Made by a program: the position numbers and the translations under genes. Below, one piece after another: positions 1 to 6,484 of a stretch of DNA of 8,698 nt. The first letter of the stretch is position 1. Each line of letters opens with the position of its first letter. The stretch lies in assembly GCA_964495935.1 (NCBI GenBank), contig CAZBXQ010000101.1, positions 1 through 8,698 of the forward strand. Direction: 5' to 3'. This stretch comes from JAJYSO01 sp964495935 (GTDB taxonomy: Bacteria > Bacteroidota > Bacteroidia > Flavobacteriales > Flavobacteriaceae). Under the pieces are notes generated by a model. It was given only the letters and a program-made list of their open reading frames with translations, was not told the origin of the DNA and did not search any database.

Positions 1-54
1 TTTTATGGCCATATTTTTCAAGAAAATCAGAAAATTAAAAGTTTAAATGACTTC
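1..54. repeat. Left arm of a perfect 54-bp inverted repeat at the window ends
   Basis: These 54 bases recur in reverse complement at 8644-8697 without a mismatch, and identity stops abruptly at base 55. Recognisable ABC-transporter homology starts right at base 55 and lacks the Walker B segment expected just upstream, so base 54/55 looks like the edge of a different element joined to the ABC gene. One frame reads to a stop at 44-46 and ends in a lysine-rich tail (MAIFFKKIRKLKV), as the 3' end of a transposase gene might, but this is too short to identify. It may be the end of an insertion sequence present in inverted copies, or a collapsed repeat that ended an assembly contig. Confidence 0.85.
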
Positions 55-282
55 AGCAATATTATTATAACCGAAATAATAAATCAGCTCAAAATTCTTA
101 ACAAAACTGTTCTCATTTCATCCCATGTTTTCTCAACCTTAAAAGAAACCTGTGATCAAATCCATTTATTGGATAATGGAAAATTTATAAAATCTGTTCC
201 TAAAAATGAATTTGAAAATCTGGAACAAGAGATGAAGCAAATAACGATTGGAAATAAAGTTAAAAATATGAAATTGCGGTAA
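55..282 (+). pseudogene. 3' fragment of an ABC transporter ATP-binding protein gene
   Basis: The frame reads SNIIITEIINQL, then KTVLISSHVFSTLKETCD and IHLLDNGKF, and ends in a lysine-rich tail at the TAA at 280-282. ISSH is the H-loop (switch) of ABC ATPases, and the LLDNGKF stretch matches the strand and turn that follow it. Walker A, the ABC signature and Walker B are all missing. The homology begins where the Walker B/D-loop should have ended, exactly at the edge of the inverted repeat. Only about 75 codons of a gene that is normally 200 or more codons long remain, so the fragment cannot make a working ATPase. The family powers export or import at the inner membrane. Its substrate cannot be told from this fragment, though the HlyD remnant nearby suggests peptide export. 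Confidence 0.75.
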
Positions 283-358
283 TAATGGAGATATAATTAG
301 ATGTTAACGAGGACAATAACTATGAAACAGATTCCTATTCTTTTAAGCATTGGACTTT
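176..358 (+). repeat. 183-bp direct repeat, copy 1 (ABC tail plus lipoprotein gene start)
   Basis: This stretch is repeated at 4159-4341 in the same orientation with one mismatch (C at 194, T at 4177). It holds the last 35 codons of the ABC ATPase gene, the 39-base spacer and the first twelve codons of the DUF2268-type lipoprotein gene, whose start is at 322 here. After 358 the copies diverge completely. The near identity means that the duplication is recent or kept uniform by gene conversion. Copy 1 leads into unrelated membrane-protein sequence and copy 2 into the intact lipoprotein gene. Confidence 0.92.
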
Positions 359-521
359 ATTTTAGTACTTATGTTGTCGCCCTCGTTCATTTCCTTATGA
401 ATTTTGAGATAACTATAGTCCAGATTGTTTTTTCAGCTTATTGATTTTCCTGTTGTTATTCTATAAAAGAATAAATCATTCTTTATTGTTATTTATCATT
501 CTTAATAAAAACAGAATTTGA
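359..521 (+). pseudogene. Membrane-protein gene fragment with a probable one-base frameshift
   Basis: Directly after the 183-bp repeat the lipoprotein start (ATG at 322) is fused in frame to sequence reading YFSTYVVALVHFLMNFEIT, and this chimeric frame stops at 442-444 after 40 codons. If the run of six T at 428-433 had seven, the frame would continue as a second hydrophobic segment (SLLIFLLLFYKRINHS) to a TGA at 519-521. The two halves together look like the last two membrane helices of an integral membrane protein, perhaps a permease, but I do not recognise the family. There is no start codon of its own, and the 5' part was evidently lost when the repeat was joined to it. The coherent hydrophobic reading across the shift is the only evidence that the fragment was once coding. 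Confidence 0.45.
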
Positions 522-558
522 ACATTCATTTAAGATATTCGCTTCTCTAATTCCGGTT

Positions 559-903
559 ATGATTAAAAATGCTGTTTATCTCGGGGTGCTTGGGTTTATT
601 ATTGCAGCAGTCGTTGCCTTGCCATTTGTAGAAATTCCTATTTCTACCTCATCACGGGGTATTATTCGCAATATGACCGAAAACACTAAACTTACGGCAA
701 TCGTAAGTAGGTGAGTTATCAAAAGCAACCTTTATAAGAATAATCAACTTATTGACAAGGACGATACGCTTTTGGTCATCATCACGGATCAGTTGAAAGC
801 CTTAAAAATTTCCTTGGCCCTTAGAGGCGGGGAAAACAAAGATATTTTCAAGTTAAAGTCAAGAAATCTCTCTTTGTACGATGAACCGTATGGTCTTGTT
901 TAG
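559..903 (+). pseudogene. Truncated HlyD-family export adaptor gene with internal TGA
   Basis: The frame starts MIKNAVYLGVLGF, with one inner-membrane helix (about residues 3-23). It continues with PISTSSRGIIRNMTENTKLT, the beta-strand entry of HlyD or membrane-fusion proteins, and VIKSNLYKNNQLIDKDDTL, the biotinyl-lipoyl-like turn where a channel is opened and a 'K-x-D-T-L' follows. A TGA at 712-714 interrupts this motif where family members have glycine-arginine; CGA to TGA is a one-base change. Reading through it the frame stays open to TAG at 901-903, giving about 114 codons, far below the roughly 400 or more of the family, so the coiled coil and C-terminal barrel are lost. Homology fades after about residue 80, close to where the 80-bp repeat begins. 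The family links an ABC exporter to the outer membrane, which fits the ABC remnant upstream. Confidence 0.7.
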
Positions 904-912
904 ATAAAGTGC
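833..912 (+). repeat. 80-bp imperfect direct repeat, copy A
   Basis: The segment aligns without gaps to 4011-4090, with about 10 mismatches in 80 positions. The shared core includes TTTCAAGTTAAAGTCAAGAA, which is identical in both copies. Copy A covers the end of the broken HlyD frame and its TAG stop. Copy B lies in non-coding DNA and carries a stop early in the same frame. The pair flanks the more GC-rich catalase segment. It has no tRNA-like ending or obvious dyad, so its nature is unknown. Confidence 0.8.
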
Positions 913-1063
913 CAAAGTAGAATTAGAATATACGGATTTTCCTATAGACTGCCTATTTGAGCCGTGAATTATATCCAATCTCAGTCTCAATTTTACAATC
1001 TTATCATCTATTTTATAGATAATGCTATTCAAAATATAGTTTTTATAGATGATAAATATTGGA

Positions 1064-1071
1064 TATGTTTG
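1064..1071 (+). promoter_or_regulatory. Candidate -7 promoter element of the catalase gene
   Basis: TATGTTTG is a perfect match to the Bacteroidota sigma-70 -7 consensus TAnnTTTG. It lies 24 bases before the catalase ATG, which would give a short leader of about 18 bases. No clear -33 TTG is present at the usual distance, only a T-rich run near 1040-1045. The site is inferred from consensus and position alone. No OxyR-like dyad could be made out nearby. Confidence 0.4.
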
Positions 1072-1095
1072 AATAAACCAAAACAGATAGGAGCT

Positions 1096-2564
1096 ATGAA
1101 AGATCCAAAAAAGAAAAAATTGTCGTCGGTTTCCGGAAGGCCGATTGCTGAGAATCAGAATGTGAAAACAGCGGGAAAGAGAGGTCCTCTCTTGTTGGAG
1201 GATTTTTGGTTTCTTGAGAAACTGGCACACTTTGATCGGGAGGTGATCCCGGAGCGTCGAATGCACGCCAAGGGTTCGGGGGCTTTTGGAAAGTTTACGG
1301 TAACTCACGATATTTCAAAATACACCAAAGCCGCTATTTTTTCAGAAGTCGGAAAAGAGACCGAGATGTTCGCACGATTTTCTACCGTTGCAGGAGAGCG
1401 GGGAGCGGCAGATGCCGAGCGGGACATCCGAGGTTTTGCACTAAAATTTTATACTGAGGAAGGGAACTGGGATTTGGTAGGGAACAATACTCCGGTATTT
1501 TTTATGCGGGATCCTTATCGCTTTCCGGATTTGAACAAAGCGGTGAAGCGGGATCCTCAGACTAATTTGCGAAATGCCAATCACAACTGGGATTTCTGGA
1601 CGCTTCTACCGGAGGCCCTACACCAGGTTACCATTACCATGAGCGACCCCGGGGGATTCCCAAGTCGTACCGTCATATGCATGGATTTGGGAGCCATACG
1701 TTTAGTCTGATCAATGCCGACAATGAAAGAGTGTGGGTCAAATTCCATTTTAAAACGGAGCAAGGAATTGAATTTTTAACCAATGAAGAGGCGGCTGAAT
1801 TAATTGGAAAAGATCGGGAAAGTCACCAGCGAGACCTCTTCAATGCGATTGAAAAAGGGGATTTCCCAAAATGGAAATTGAAGATTCAGGTGATGACTGA
1901 AAAACAGGCCAAAGAATGTCCGTTTAATCCTTTTGATCTGACCAAAGTCTGGCCGCATGGAGATTATCCATTGATGGATGTGGGGGTACTGGAATTAAAT
2001 CGAAACCCTGAAAATTATTTCGCCGATGTAGAGCAGGCCGCCTTTAATCCGGCCAATGTGGTCCCCGGAATTGGATTTTCTCCGGACCGGATGTTGCAGG
2101 GACGTTTGTTCTCCTATGGGGACGCACAACGCTACCGACTGGGAGTGAATCACTATCAGATTCCGGTGAATAAACCTCGCTGCCCTTTCCATAATGCTCA
2201 TCGCGACGGTGCCATGCGGGTCGATGGAAACGAAGGTTCCACCCTGCATTATTTCCCCAATAGCTACGGCCAGTGGGAGGAAAGCAAGCAACATGTAGAA
2301 CCGGCACTGGAACTCAAGGGAGCTGCAGATCACTATGATTTCAGAGAAGATGATGACGATTACTACACGCAGCCCGGAAATCTGTTCCGTTTGATGACCG
2401 AGCAAGAGCAGGATCGGTTGTTTAAAAATACCGCAGCAGAGGTGGGCGGAGCTGAAAAGTTTATCCAGGAGCGACATATAATAAATTGCTACAAAGCCGA
2501 TCCGGAGTATGGAAAAGGAGTTGCCAAGGCGTTGAATATCGACTGGGATTCCTTGGATCTATAA
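1096..2564 (+). pseudogene. katA: Monofunctional haem catalase gene, frameshifted
   Basis: The product would break down hydrogen peroxide to water and oxygen in the cytoplasm. The corrected protein is about 488 residues, the normal length for small-subunit (clade 3) catalases. The distal-haem histidine lies in RRMHAKGSGAFG (His57), the distal asparagine in DLVGNNTPVFF (near residue 130) and the proximal haem tyrosine in RLFSYGDAQRYRLG (about residue 340). The frame breaks at 1645-1658: family members read SDRGIPKSYRHMHGFG, but the run CCCGGGGG at 1648-1655 is two bases too long. As written, the first frame stops at 1708-1710 after 204 codons and would lack the haem tyrosine. GGAG at 1090-1093 precedes the ATG by only two bases. 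The frame is open upstream to 964, but homology begins after 1096. Codons are clearly more GC-rich than in neighbouring genes. The shift is either a true mutation or an error in a C/G run. Confidence 0.9.
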
Positions 2565-2598
2565 GAGATATTCAAGTATTTGGGCTGTAAATGACTGG

Positions 2599-2648
2599 AA
2601 CCTCATCCTTTTTACCGCAACAGAAATGGGTAAAAGGATGAGGTTTTT
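2599..2648 (+). terminator. Rho-independent terminator of the catalase gene
   Basis: AACCTCATCC followed by a T run and ACC (2599-2616) pairs with GGTAAAAGGATGAGGTT (2629-2645), with one bulged T. The loop is about 12 bases, and the right arm runs into a T tract. It lies 35 bases after the catalase stop, the expected place. The intact stem shows that the transcription unit was complete even though the reading frame is broken. Confidence 0.85.
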
Positions 2649-2814
2649 GTTATATCGGAACCATACGATCCTTGACTTATGCTCCCGGTAATTATCCAAC
2701 TATTAATGATACCATTTTATTATGATCTGTTTATCAAATATGTCCAGGTTTCTTAAATAAGATTTAGGAAAATGAAATTTAGAAATAGGATGAAATCTGT
2801 AACCTCAATTCATC

Positions 2815-2891
2815 CCTTCGAAGAGCTCAGGAATCGCATTTCGGCTCGCCCCAGGAACCAACATTAACGGTCATTGAGCCTGTCGAAATGG
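2815..2891. repeat. Degenerate extragenic inverted repeat (TTCGA...GCTCA type)
   Basis: CCTTCGAAGAGCTCAGG (2815-2831) is roughly matched in reverse complement by CATTGAGCCTGTCGAAATGG (2872-2891). Both arms resemble a sequence I know as widespread between genes in Bacteroidota genomes (TTCGACAGGCTCA and variants). A third, diverged copy of the same motif is at 3312-3334. The match is imperfect, so the pair is a decayed element and not a tight hairpin. Confidence 0.5.
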
Positions 2892-3077
2892 CAATTTATG
2901 AAGAAAAAGGTTTCGGTTTTTGGATGATCTCTTTGAACAATCGAAGACCATCTTTCGATTTTGATTTCGATTTCAAAATTCGGATTACAAAGCTTTTAAG
3001 ATTGTCTTTTCATTGTGAAATATTTTTCGACTTATTGGATCTCCTCCTCTTTTCAAACTCATCTAAAAAAGCTAAAC

Positions 3078-3121
3078 CTTCAAGGTCTATCTTCATCTTG
3101 GAAAAAGACCTTGAAGTTTTT
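3078..3121. terminator. Strong hairpin with T tail, possibly bidirectional terminator
   Basis: CTTCAAGGTCT (3078-3088) pairs perfectly with AGACCTTGAAG (3106-3116), and the stem can be extended by three pairs past one mismatch. The right arm is followed by five T. On the other strand the stem is also followed by a T-rich run, from the A run near 3065-3070. Such a structure ends transcription on one or both strands, yet no gene ends here on either side. It may be the leftover terminator of a deleted gene. Confidence 0.6.
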
Positions 3122-3189
3122 GTTAGACGACCTATCTGTCTTATATCCAGATAATTATATGATTTATTAAATTCATTTTTGAAGTAATT

Positions 3190-3241
3190 TGTCATTCCCC
3201 GCCAACTTCATTGGGGGGCGCAGCGACGAAGGAGGATGACA
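3190..3241. repeat. Extragenic TGTCATTCC...GGATGACA dyad repeat
   Basis: TGTCATTCC (3190-3198) pairs with GGATGACA (3234-3241) with one bulge. The inside contains GGCGCAGCGACGAAGGAGG, resembling the common intergenic 'GTCATTCCGA...CGAGGAAT' repeats of Bacteroidota. It is locally very GC-rich compared with its surroundings. I assign it from resemblance only. Confidence 0.5.
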
Positions 3242-3311
3242 GGGCTAAGGAGTCGATGTTTATACGCTGAATTATGTTCAAATTATCCATGACCTACATG
3301 CATTAAACTAT

Positions 3312-3351
3312 CCTTTCGACAAGTTCAAGAACCGTCCCGACGTAGTCAGGG
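3312..3351. repeat. Second degenerate TTCGACAAG-type extragenic repeat
   Basis: CCTTTCGACAAGTTCAAGAA (3312-3331) resembles the arms at 2815-2831 and 2872-2891 and the frequent extragenic form TTCGACAAGCTCAGGAACCG. It is followed at 3336-3351 by a small dyad, CCCGAC against GTCAGGG. It belongs to the same repeat debris as the elements around it. Confidence 0.4.
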
Positions 3352-3547
3352 TTTTGATGCCACTGGAGAGAGGCTATACTTTTTACAGGAATAAAGAACT
3401 CTACGCTCTTTATTTCCCCGATATTTCATCAACAAACTATTCGTTTTCGTCTACAATAAAATTTCTAAGCTGTAAATCATCAGAATGGCTTACTTTTTGA
3501 ATAGTATCAAGAGTCTCTGTTGACCGTATTCCCCTAAAAAAAGAACC

Positions 3548-3934
3548 ATGTTCACAAACAAAACGAATTGGCTGTTAGGTATTATCATCGTTTTACTGGG
3601 CGTTATTATATTTCAACAAACCGAGAAGACCGCTCCTTCGACGGTTGTAAAACCAAGCTCAACGCAAGTCTGTAACGAAACGATTGCAGAAGAAGAGCAA
3701 CCCCGGTCAAGCTCTGCCCGAAGAACTACGAGATATCAAAACACAGTCCCCGCCGCTCCGGATCCGGACGAGTTAACGGATCCTGAAATTCGGAACGTCA
3801 GAGCACGGATCAAGCAGGAAACAGGTGAGGAATATTATTACTATACTCCGGGGAGACATGTACCCTCATTGGAAGAAATTGCGGAAAAGAAGATGGAAGA
3901 AGGAAACTGGGCCGAAAGGAATGTTCGAAAATAA
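3548..3934 (+). CDS. Small membrane-anchored protein of unknown function
   Basis: The 128-residue product has a short N-terminal cytoplasmic tip, one hydrophobic helix (about residues 8-23, LLGIIIVLLGVIIF) and a long polar region that would face the periplasm. The polar part starts with a threonine/serine/proline-rich linker with a single cysteine (about 42). It continues with a basic SSARRTTRYQ patch, an acidic DPDELTDPEIR stretch, a run of four tyrosines (96-99) and a charged helix ending at the C-terminus. I do not recognise the family. AAAAGAA six bases or less before the ATG is a weak A-rich start context typical for the group. Codon use is GC-rich, as in the catalase gene, and unlike the genes from 4305 on, so it likely arrived with the catalase segment. 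That the frame is a gene rests on its composition and membrane anchor. Confidence 0.65.
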   Translation: MFTNKTNWLLGIIIVLLGVIIFQQTEKTAPSTVVKPSSTQVCNETIAEEEQPRSSSARRTTRYQNTVPAAPDPDELTDPEIRNVRARIKQETGEEYYYYTPGRHVPSLEEIAEKKMEEGNWAERNVRK

Positions 3935-4010
3935 TGAGGGATTGTAATTCCGAGAAGCAGCTGATGACAATTTAATCGAGCGAGCATTTTCCATGCTTTC
4001 ACTACACCAT

Positions 4011-4090
4011 AAAACAAGGGTAGTTTCAAGTTAAAGTCAAGAAATCTCTCCTTGTACGATTAACCGCGTGGTCTTGTTTAAGTAAAGGGC
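4011..4090 (+). repeat. 80-bp imperfect direct repeat, copy B
   Basis: This is the partner of 833-912, in the same orientation with about 88% identity. It starts 77 bases after the stop of the small membrane-protein gene and marks the right edge of the GC-rich segment. It has no open frame. The fixed core is TTTCAAGTTAAAGTCAAGAA. Confidence 0.8.
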
Positions 4091-4136
4091 AGGATTGATT
4101 TTGGTTACAAAACCAAAATATATTGATCCTAAAAAC

Positions 4137-4265
4137 ATGTATATTCGAAAATCTCACGATGGAAAATTTATAAAATTTGTTCCTAAAAATGAATTTGAAA
4201 ATCTGGAACAAGAGATGAAGCAAATAACGATTGGAAATAAAGTTAAAAATATGAAATTGCGGTAA
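4137..4265 (+). pseudogene. ABC ATPase tail fused to unrelated sequence
   Basis: From 4159 on this is the second copy of the ABC-tail part of the 183-bp repeat, ending at the TAA at 4263-4265. The upstream part is different from copy 1: the frame reads LVTKPKYIDPKNMYIRKSHD and then joins DGKFIKFVPKNEFE, so the H-loop and everything before it are absent. An ATG at 4137 would give a 42-residue peptide. The upstream residues are not recognisable as ABC sequence. The fragment is best seen as the left-over junction of a rearrangement that kept the spacer and start of the lipoprotein gene. Confidence 0.6.
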
Positions 4266-4341
4266 TAATGGAGATATAATTAGATGTTAACGAGGACAAT
4301 AACTATGAAACAGATTCCTATTCTTTTAAGCATTGGACTTT
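4159..4341 (+). repeat. 183-bp direct repeat, copy 2
   Basis: It matches 176-358 with one mismatch. Here the repeat runs without a break into the intact lipoprotein gene, so this copy probably keeps the original right-hand junction, while copy 1 keeps more of the original left-hand (ABC) side. Together they imply an ancestral order of ABC ATPase followed 39 bases later by the lipoprotein gene. Confidence 0.92.
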
Positions 4342-5330
4342 TTTTATTACTGACGGCTTGTAATAAAAAGAATAAAACATCTGATACATCCCTGACTTTT
4401 GAGGAAAAACTTGAACAGCTTCCGGATAGTGTGAAAGTTGACGGAATTATTGTGAAAAACCTATTTAAAAATCAAATTTTAGCCCATAAAGGAAATCAAT
4501 ATGACAGCTTAATGATTGTCAATAAAGTTTACAAACCACATAAAGAATTATGGGATGATTGTTATGGAATGATATTCGGAGAGGAGAACGCAGCTAAGTT
4601 CAACACTCCAGTTGGGATGATTAAGTGGAATAAAACATTGTACCCCGAAAACAAAGATTTTTTTGATAAACGAGTAAAAGAACTGCTGAAAATCAATCTT
4701 GACTCAGTGCTTGAAACCAACCTCAATAAATTTGAAAAAATGGTTCCTTATCAACCTCAGGCAAAAATCAGTATTTTGTTTACTCCTATACAAGGAATAG
4801 GATTTGGGGGGTGTGACAAGGATCAATTTTGTTTCGAATTGAACAACAAAGATTATAAGGTATCTTATACCATTGAAAAAGGTCTTCCTCACGAATTAAA
4901 TCACCTTGCCTATGAGCCTTTTCGTGAAAATGATCCTAAAAGAAATACGGCATTGGCCCAGACCATTGACGAAGGCTTTGCCAGTTTTTTTACTTGGATA
5001 TTTTTCAAGGGAAAAATAACGAAATACGAAGCTGTGGAGAATATGACCAATGAGGAATGGAATTGGTATATAAAAAATGAGAAGGAAATTTTTGAGAAAA
5101 GCAAAAAATATTTTGACGATAAAAGCGGAGACAATCCTTTGTTGAGAAACGATAAGTTTCACTTATTTGAAGAGGCACCAAAGTCTTTAAATTATTGGTT
5201 AGGATTTAGAATAGTCGAAAAATATGTGGAAAAAAATGGAGCGGAAAGCTGGAAAGATATTTATACTCTAAATGTTCAAGATGTTCTTGAAAAAAGTGGT
5301 TACGAACAGTATATAAATGGGCTACAATAA
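4305..5330 (+). CDS. Predicted zinc-dependent protease lipoprotein (DUF2268-like)
   Basis: The 341-residue protein starts with a lipoprotein signal, MKQIPILLSIGLFLLLTAC, with the lipid-modified cysteine at residue 19. The ATG at 4305 is preferred because it gives a standard signal peptide and has AGGA eight bases upstream; an in-frame ATG at 4284 would add seven residues. The core carries HELNH (His196, Glu197, His200), a zinc-binding HExxH motif, and DEGFASFF about 23 residues later, where Glu223 is the likely third ligand, as in gluzincin-type peptidases. The later NYWLGFRIVEKYVEKNG helix also fits predicted proteases of the DUF2268 group, which includes the gliding lipoprotein GldB as a distant relative. 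A substrate cannot be inferred. The gene is intact. Its first codons and its upstream spacer lie in the 183-bp repeat. Confidence 0.75.
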   Translation: MKQIPILLSIGLFLLLTACNKKNKTSDTSLTFEEKLEQLPDSVKVDGIIVKNLFKNQILAHKGNQYDSLMIVNKVYKPHKELWDDCYGMIFGEENAAKFNTPVGMIKWNKTLYPENKDFFDKRVKELLKINLDSVLETNLNKFEKMVPYQPQAKISILFTPIQGIGFGGCDKDQFCFELNNKDYKVSYTIEKGLPHELNHLAYEPFRENDPKRNTALAQTIDEGFASFFTWIFFKGKITKYEAVENMTNEEWNWYIKNEKEIFEKSKKYFDDKSGDNPLLRNDKFHLFEEAPKSLNYWLGFRIVEKYVEKNGAESWKDIYTLNVQDVLEKSGYEQYINGLQ

Positions 5331-5426
5331 CAGAGACCCATACCCAATAAAACTTGAATTTTAGCAAATTCAGCCAACGTGCAGAATTGTTCTTATAAAC
5401 TCTATATGTTATTAATCATCCGATTA

Positions 5427-5444
5427 ATGCAATATTCTTTGCAT
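5427..5444. terminator. Weak hairpin between convergent genes
   Basis: ATGCAA (5427-5432) pairs with TTGCAT (5439-5444), and ATTAAT occurs just outside both arms. It lies in the 188-bp gap between the lipoprotein gene and lgt, which converge. It is AT-rich and short, so it may be only a weak shared transcription end. No better terminator is visible in the gap. Confidence 0.25.
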
Positions 5445-5518
5445 AGAGAATTAATTTGTACATAAAGTTTGTAACTTGCATCTCCATTGGCGGAGTATCG
5501 CATTCTAATTAAGATATA

Positions 5519-6373
5519 TTAATAAGAATTATGCAGTGATTGGGTTGATCTTACCGTCTTTAAGTATATTAACAGTGCCCCTACCAAAATAAAGGGAATA
5601 CTCAATACCTGCCCCATGTTAAGAATCATATCCTCTTCAAAGCCAACCTGATTTTCTTTAAAAAATTCAATACTAAATCGAGCTGAGAATAAGAGGATTA
5701 GAAACAGTCCGAAAATTATTCCACTTTTCCTTGATAGTTGTGTTTTCTTATATACTATAAACAGTATTAGGAAGATAAGAAGATATGAAAATGCTTCGTA
5801 AAGTTGAGTCGGATGTCTGGGGATTAAATCATCCCGTACAAAAACAACGCCCCAGTTTCCATTGGTAGGTTTTCCATAAATTTCTGAATTCATAAAGTTT
5901 CCAAATCGAATAAATGCTCCTGTAACGGGAATCGCGATAGCCACCTGATCAAGAACTCGTAATAGTTTAACTTTATATTTTTTGCAGTAGATAATTAGTG
6001 CAATCAATACCCCTATCGCTCCTCCATGACTTGCTAATCCTTGATAGCCTACAAATTTGTAGGCTCCATCGATTTTTTGGATGGGAAGAATCATTTCTAA
6101 TGGATGTTTTAAAAAATAATCGGGTTGATAAAATAGACAATGTCCTAATCGAGCCCCTATGATAGTTCCCAAAACGATATAGATTAATAAGCTGTCTAAC
6201 TGTTCAAGCGGGATCCCTTCTTTTTTGTATATATTTTTAACAATAAGATATCCAAGGAATATTCCAGTCACAAACAGAAACCCGTAATACTTAAGAGGAA
6301 AAGTGTCTGTTATCCAGAAAATGACGGGATCAATATCCCAATGGACTATTTTAGCATTCATTAGTTTGACCAT
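5519..6373 (-). CDS. lgt: Prolipoprotein diacylglyceryl transferase
   Basis: Lgt is an inner-membrane enzyme. It moves a diacylglyceryl group from phosphatidylglycerol to the lipobox cysteine of prelipoproteins, the first step of lipoprotein maturation. The 284-residue product has the family length and about seven hydrophobic segments. Motifs in order are GARLGHCLFYQPDYF (73-87), GLASHGGAIG (112-121, the HGG motif), and the signature RFGNFMNSEIYG (156-167) with the conserved arginine, two asparagines and glutamate. HPTQLYEA (187-194) and ARFSIEFFKENQ (231-242) follow, the last with the conserved Arg and Glu of the C-terminal part. The start at 6373 has an A-rich upstream stretch; an ATG four codons later (6361) is also possible and would fit shorter family starts. 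The gene is alone on its strand, convergent with the DUF2268-like gene and divergent from the DUF4377-like one. Confidence 0.95.
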   Translation of the reverse strand: MVKLMNAKIVHWDIDPVIFWITDTFPLKYYGFLFVTGIFLGYLIVKNIYKKEGIPLEQLDSLLIYIVLGTIIGARLGHCLFYQPDYFLKHPLEMILPIQKIDGAYKFVGYQGLASHGGAIGVLIALIIYCKKYKVKLLRVLDQVAIAIPVTGAFIRFGNFMNSEIYGKPTNGNWGVVFVRDDLIPRHPTQLYEAFSYLLIFLILFIVYKKTQLSRKSGIIFGLFLILLFSARFSIEFFKENQVGFEEDMILNMGQVLSIPFILVGALLIYLKTVRSTQSLHNSY

Positions 6374-6484
6374 TTCTTTTTAAGATAGGGGCGGAAAATA
6401 GTGATAAGATTAAAAAAATATTTTGCTTGGCTCGAGTTTTAGGGCAATGTACAAAATAAATAAACATTTTCTCTTTGGAGAGAA

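Larger units (their letters stand above)
2649..3547. other. About 900 bp without a supported gene
   Basis: No frame here shows a recognisable protein. Two short open frames (2888-3154 plus, 3010-3195 minus) overlap each other and the hairpin at 3078-3121, and they look like chance. The stretch holds several degenerate extragenic repeat-like sequences, listed separately, and one strong hairpin. A low-complexity run at 2957-2980 alternates CGATTT and TGATTT. A weaker dyad at 3390-3397/3407-3414 (AATAAAGA pairing with TCTTTATT) is A/T only and probably without meaning. The region reads as an accumulation of intergenic debris between catalase and the small membrane-protein gene. Confidence 0.6.

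Noticed and set aside
964..1095. 44-codon N-terminal extension of the catalase frame
   Set aside because: Catalase-like sequence starts with the ATG at 1096; the extension is AT-rich, overlaps the promoter motif and has no homology to catalase.
1995..2477. Long minus-strand frames inside the catalase gene
   Set aside because: They are shadows of the real plus-strand gene, made open by its GC-rich codons, and carry no motif.
2888..3195. Two overlapping open frames, 88 codons on plus and 61 on minus
   Set aside because: They overlap each other, contain a perfect hairpin terminator, show low-complexity residues (DFDFDFDF) and have no recognisable motif or start context.
2815..3351. CRISPR array
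   Set aside because: The repeat-like motifs differ in sequence, orientation and spacing, and no regular repeat-spacer pattern exists anywhere in the window.
833..4090. 80-bp repeats as attachment sites of an integrated phage or integrative element
   Set aside because: There is no tRNA gene, integrase or phage gene between them, and the copies differ at about 10 positions, unlike recent attachment sites.
176..4341. A simple tandem duplication explaining both direct repeats
   Set aside because: The order is 183-bp, 80-bp, then 80-bp, 183-bp, with offsets of 3983 and 3178. A single tandem duplication would keep the order and give one offset.
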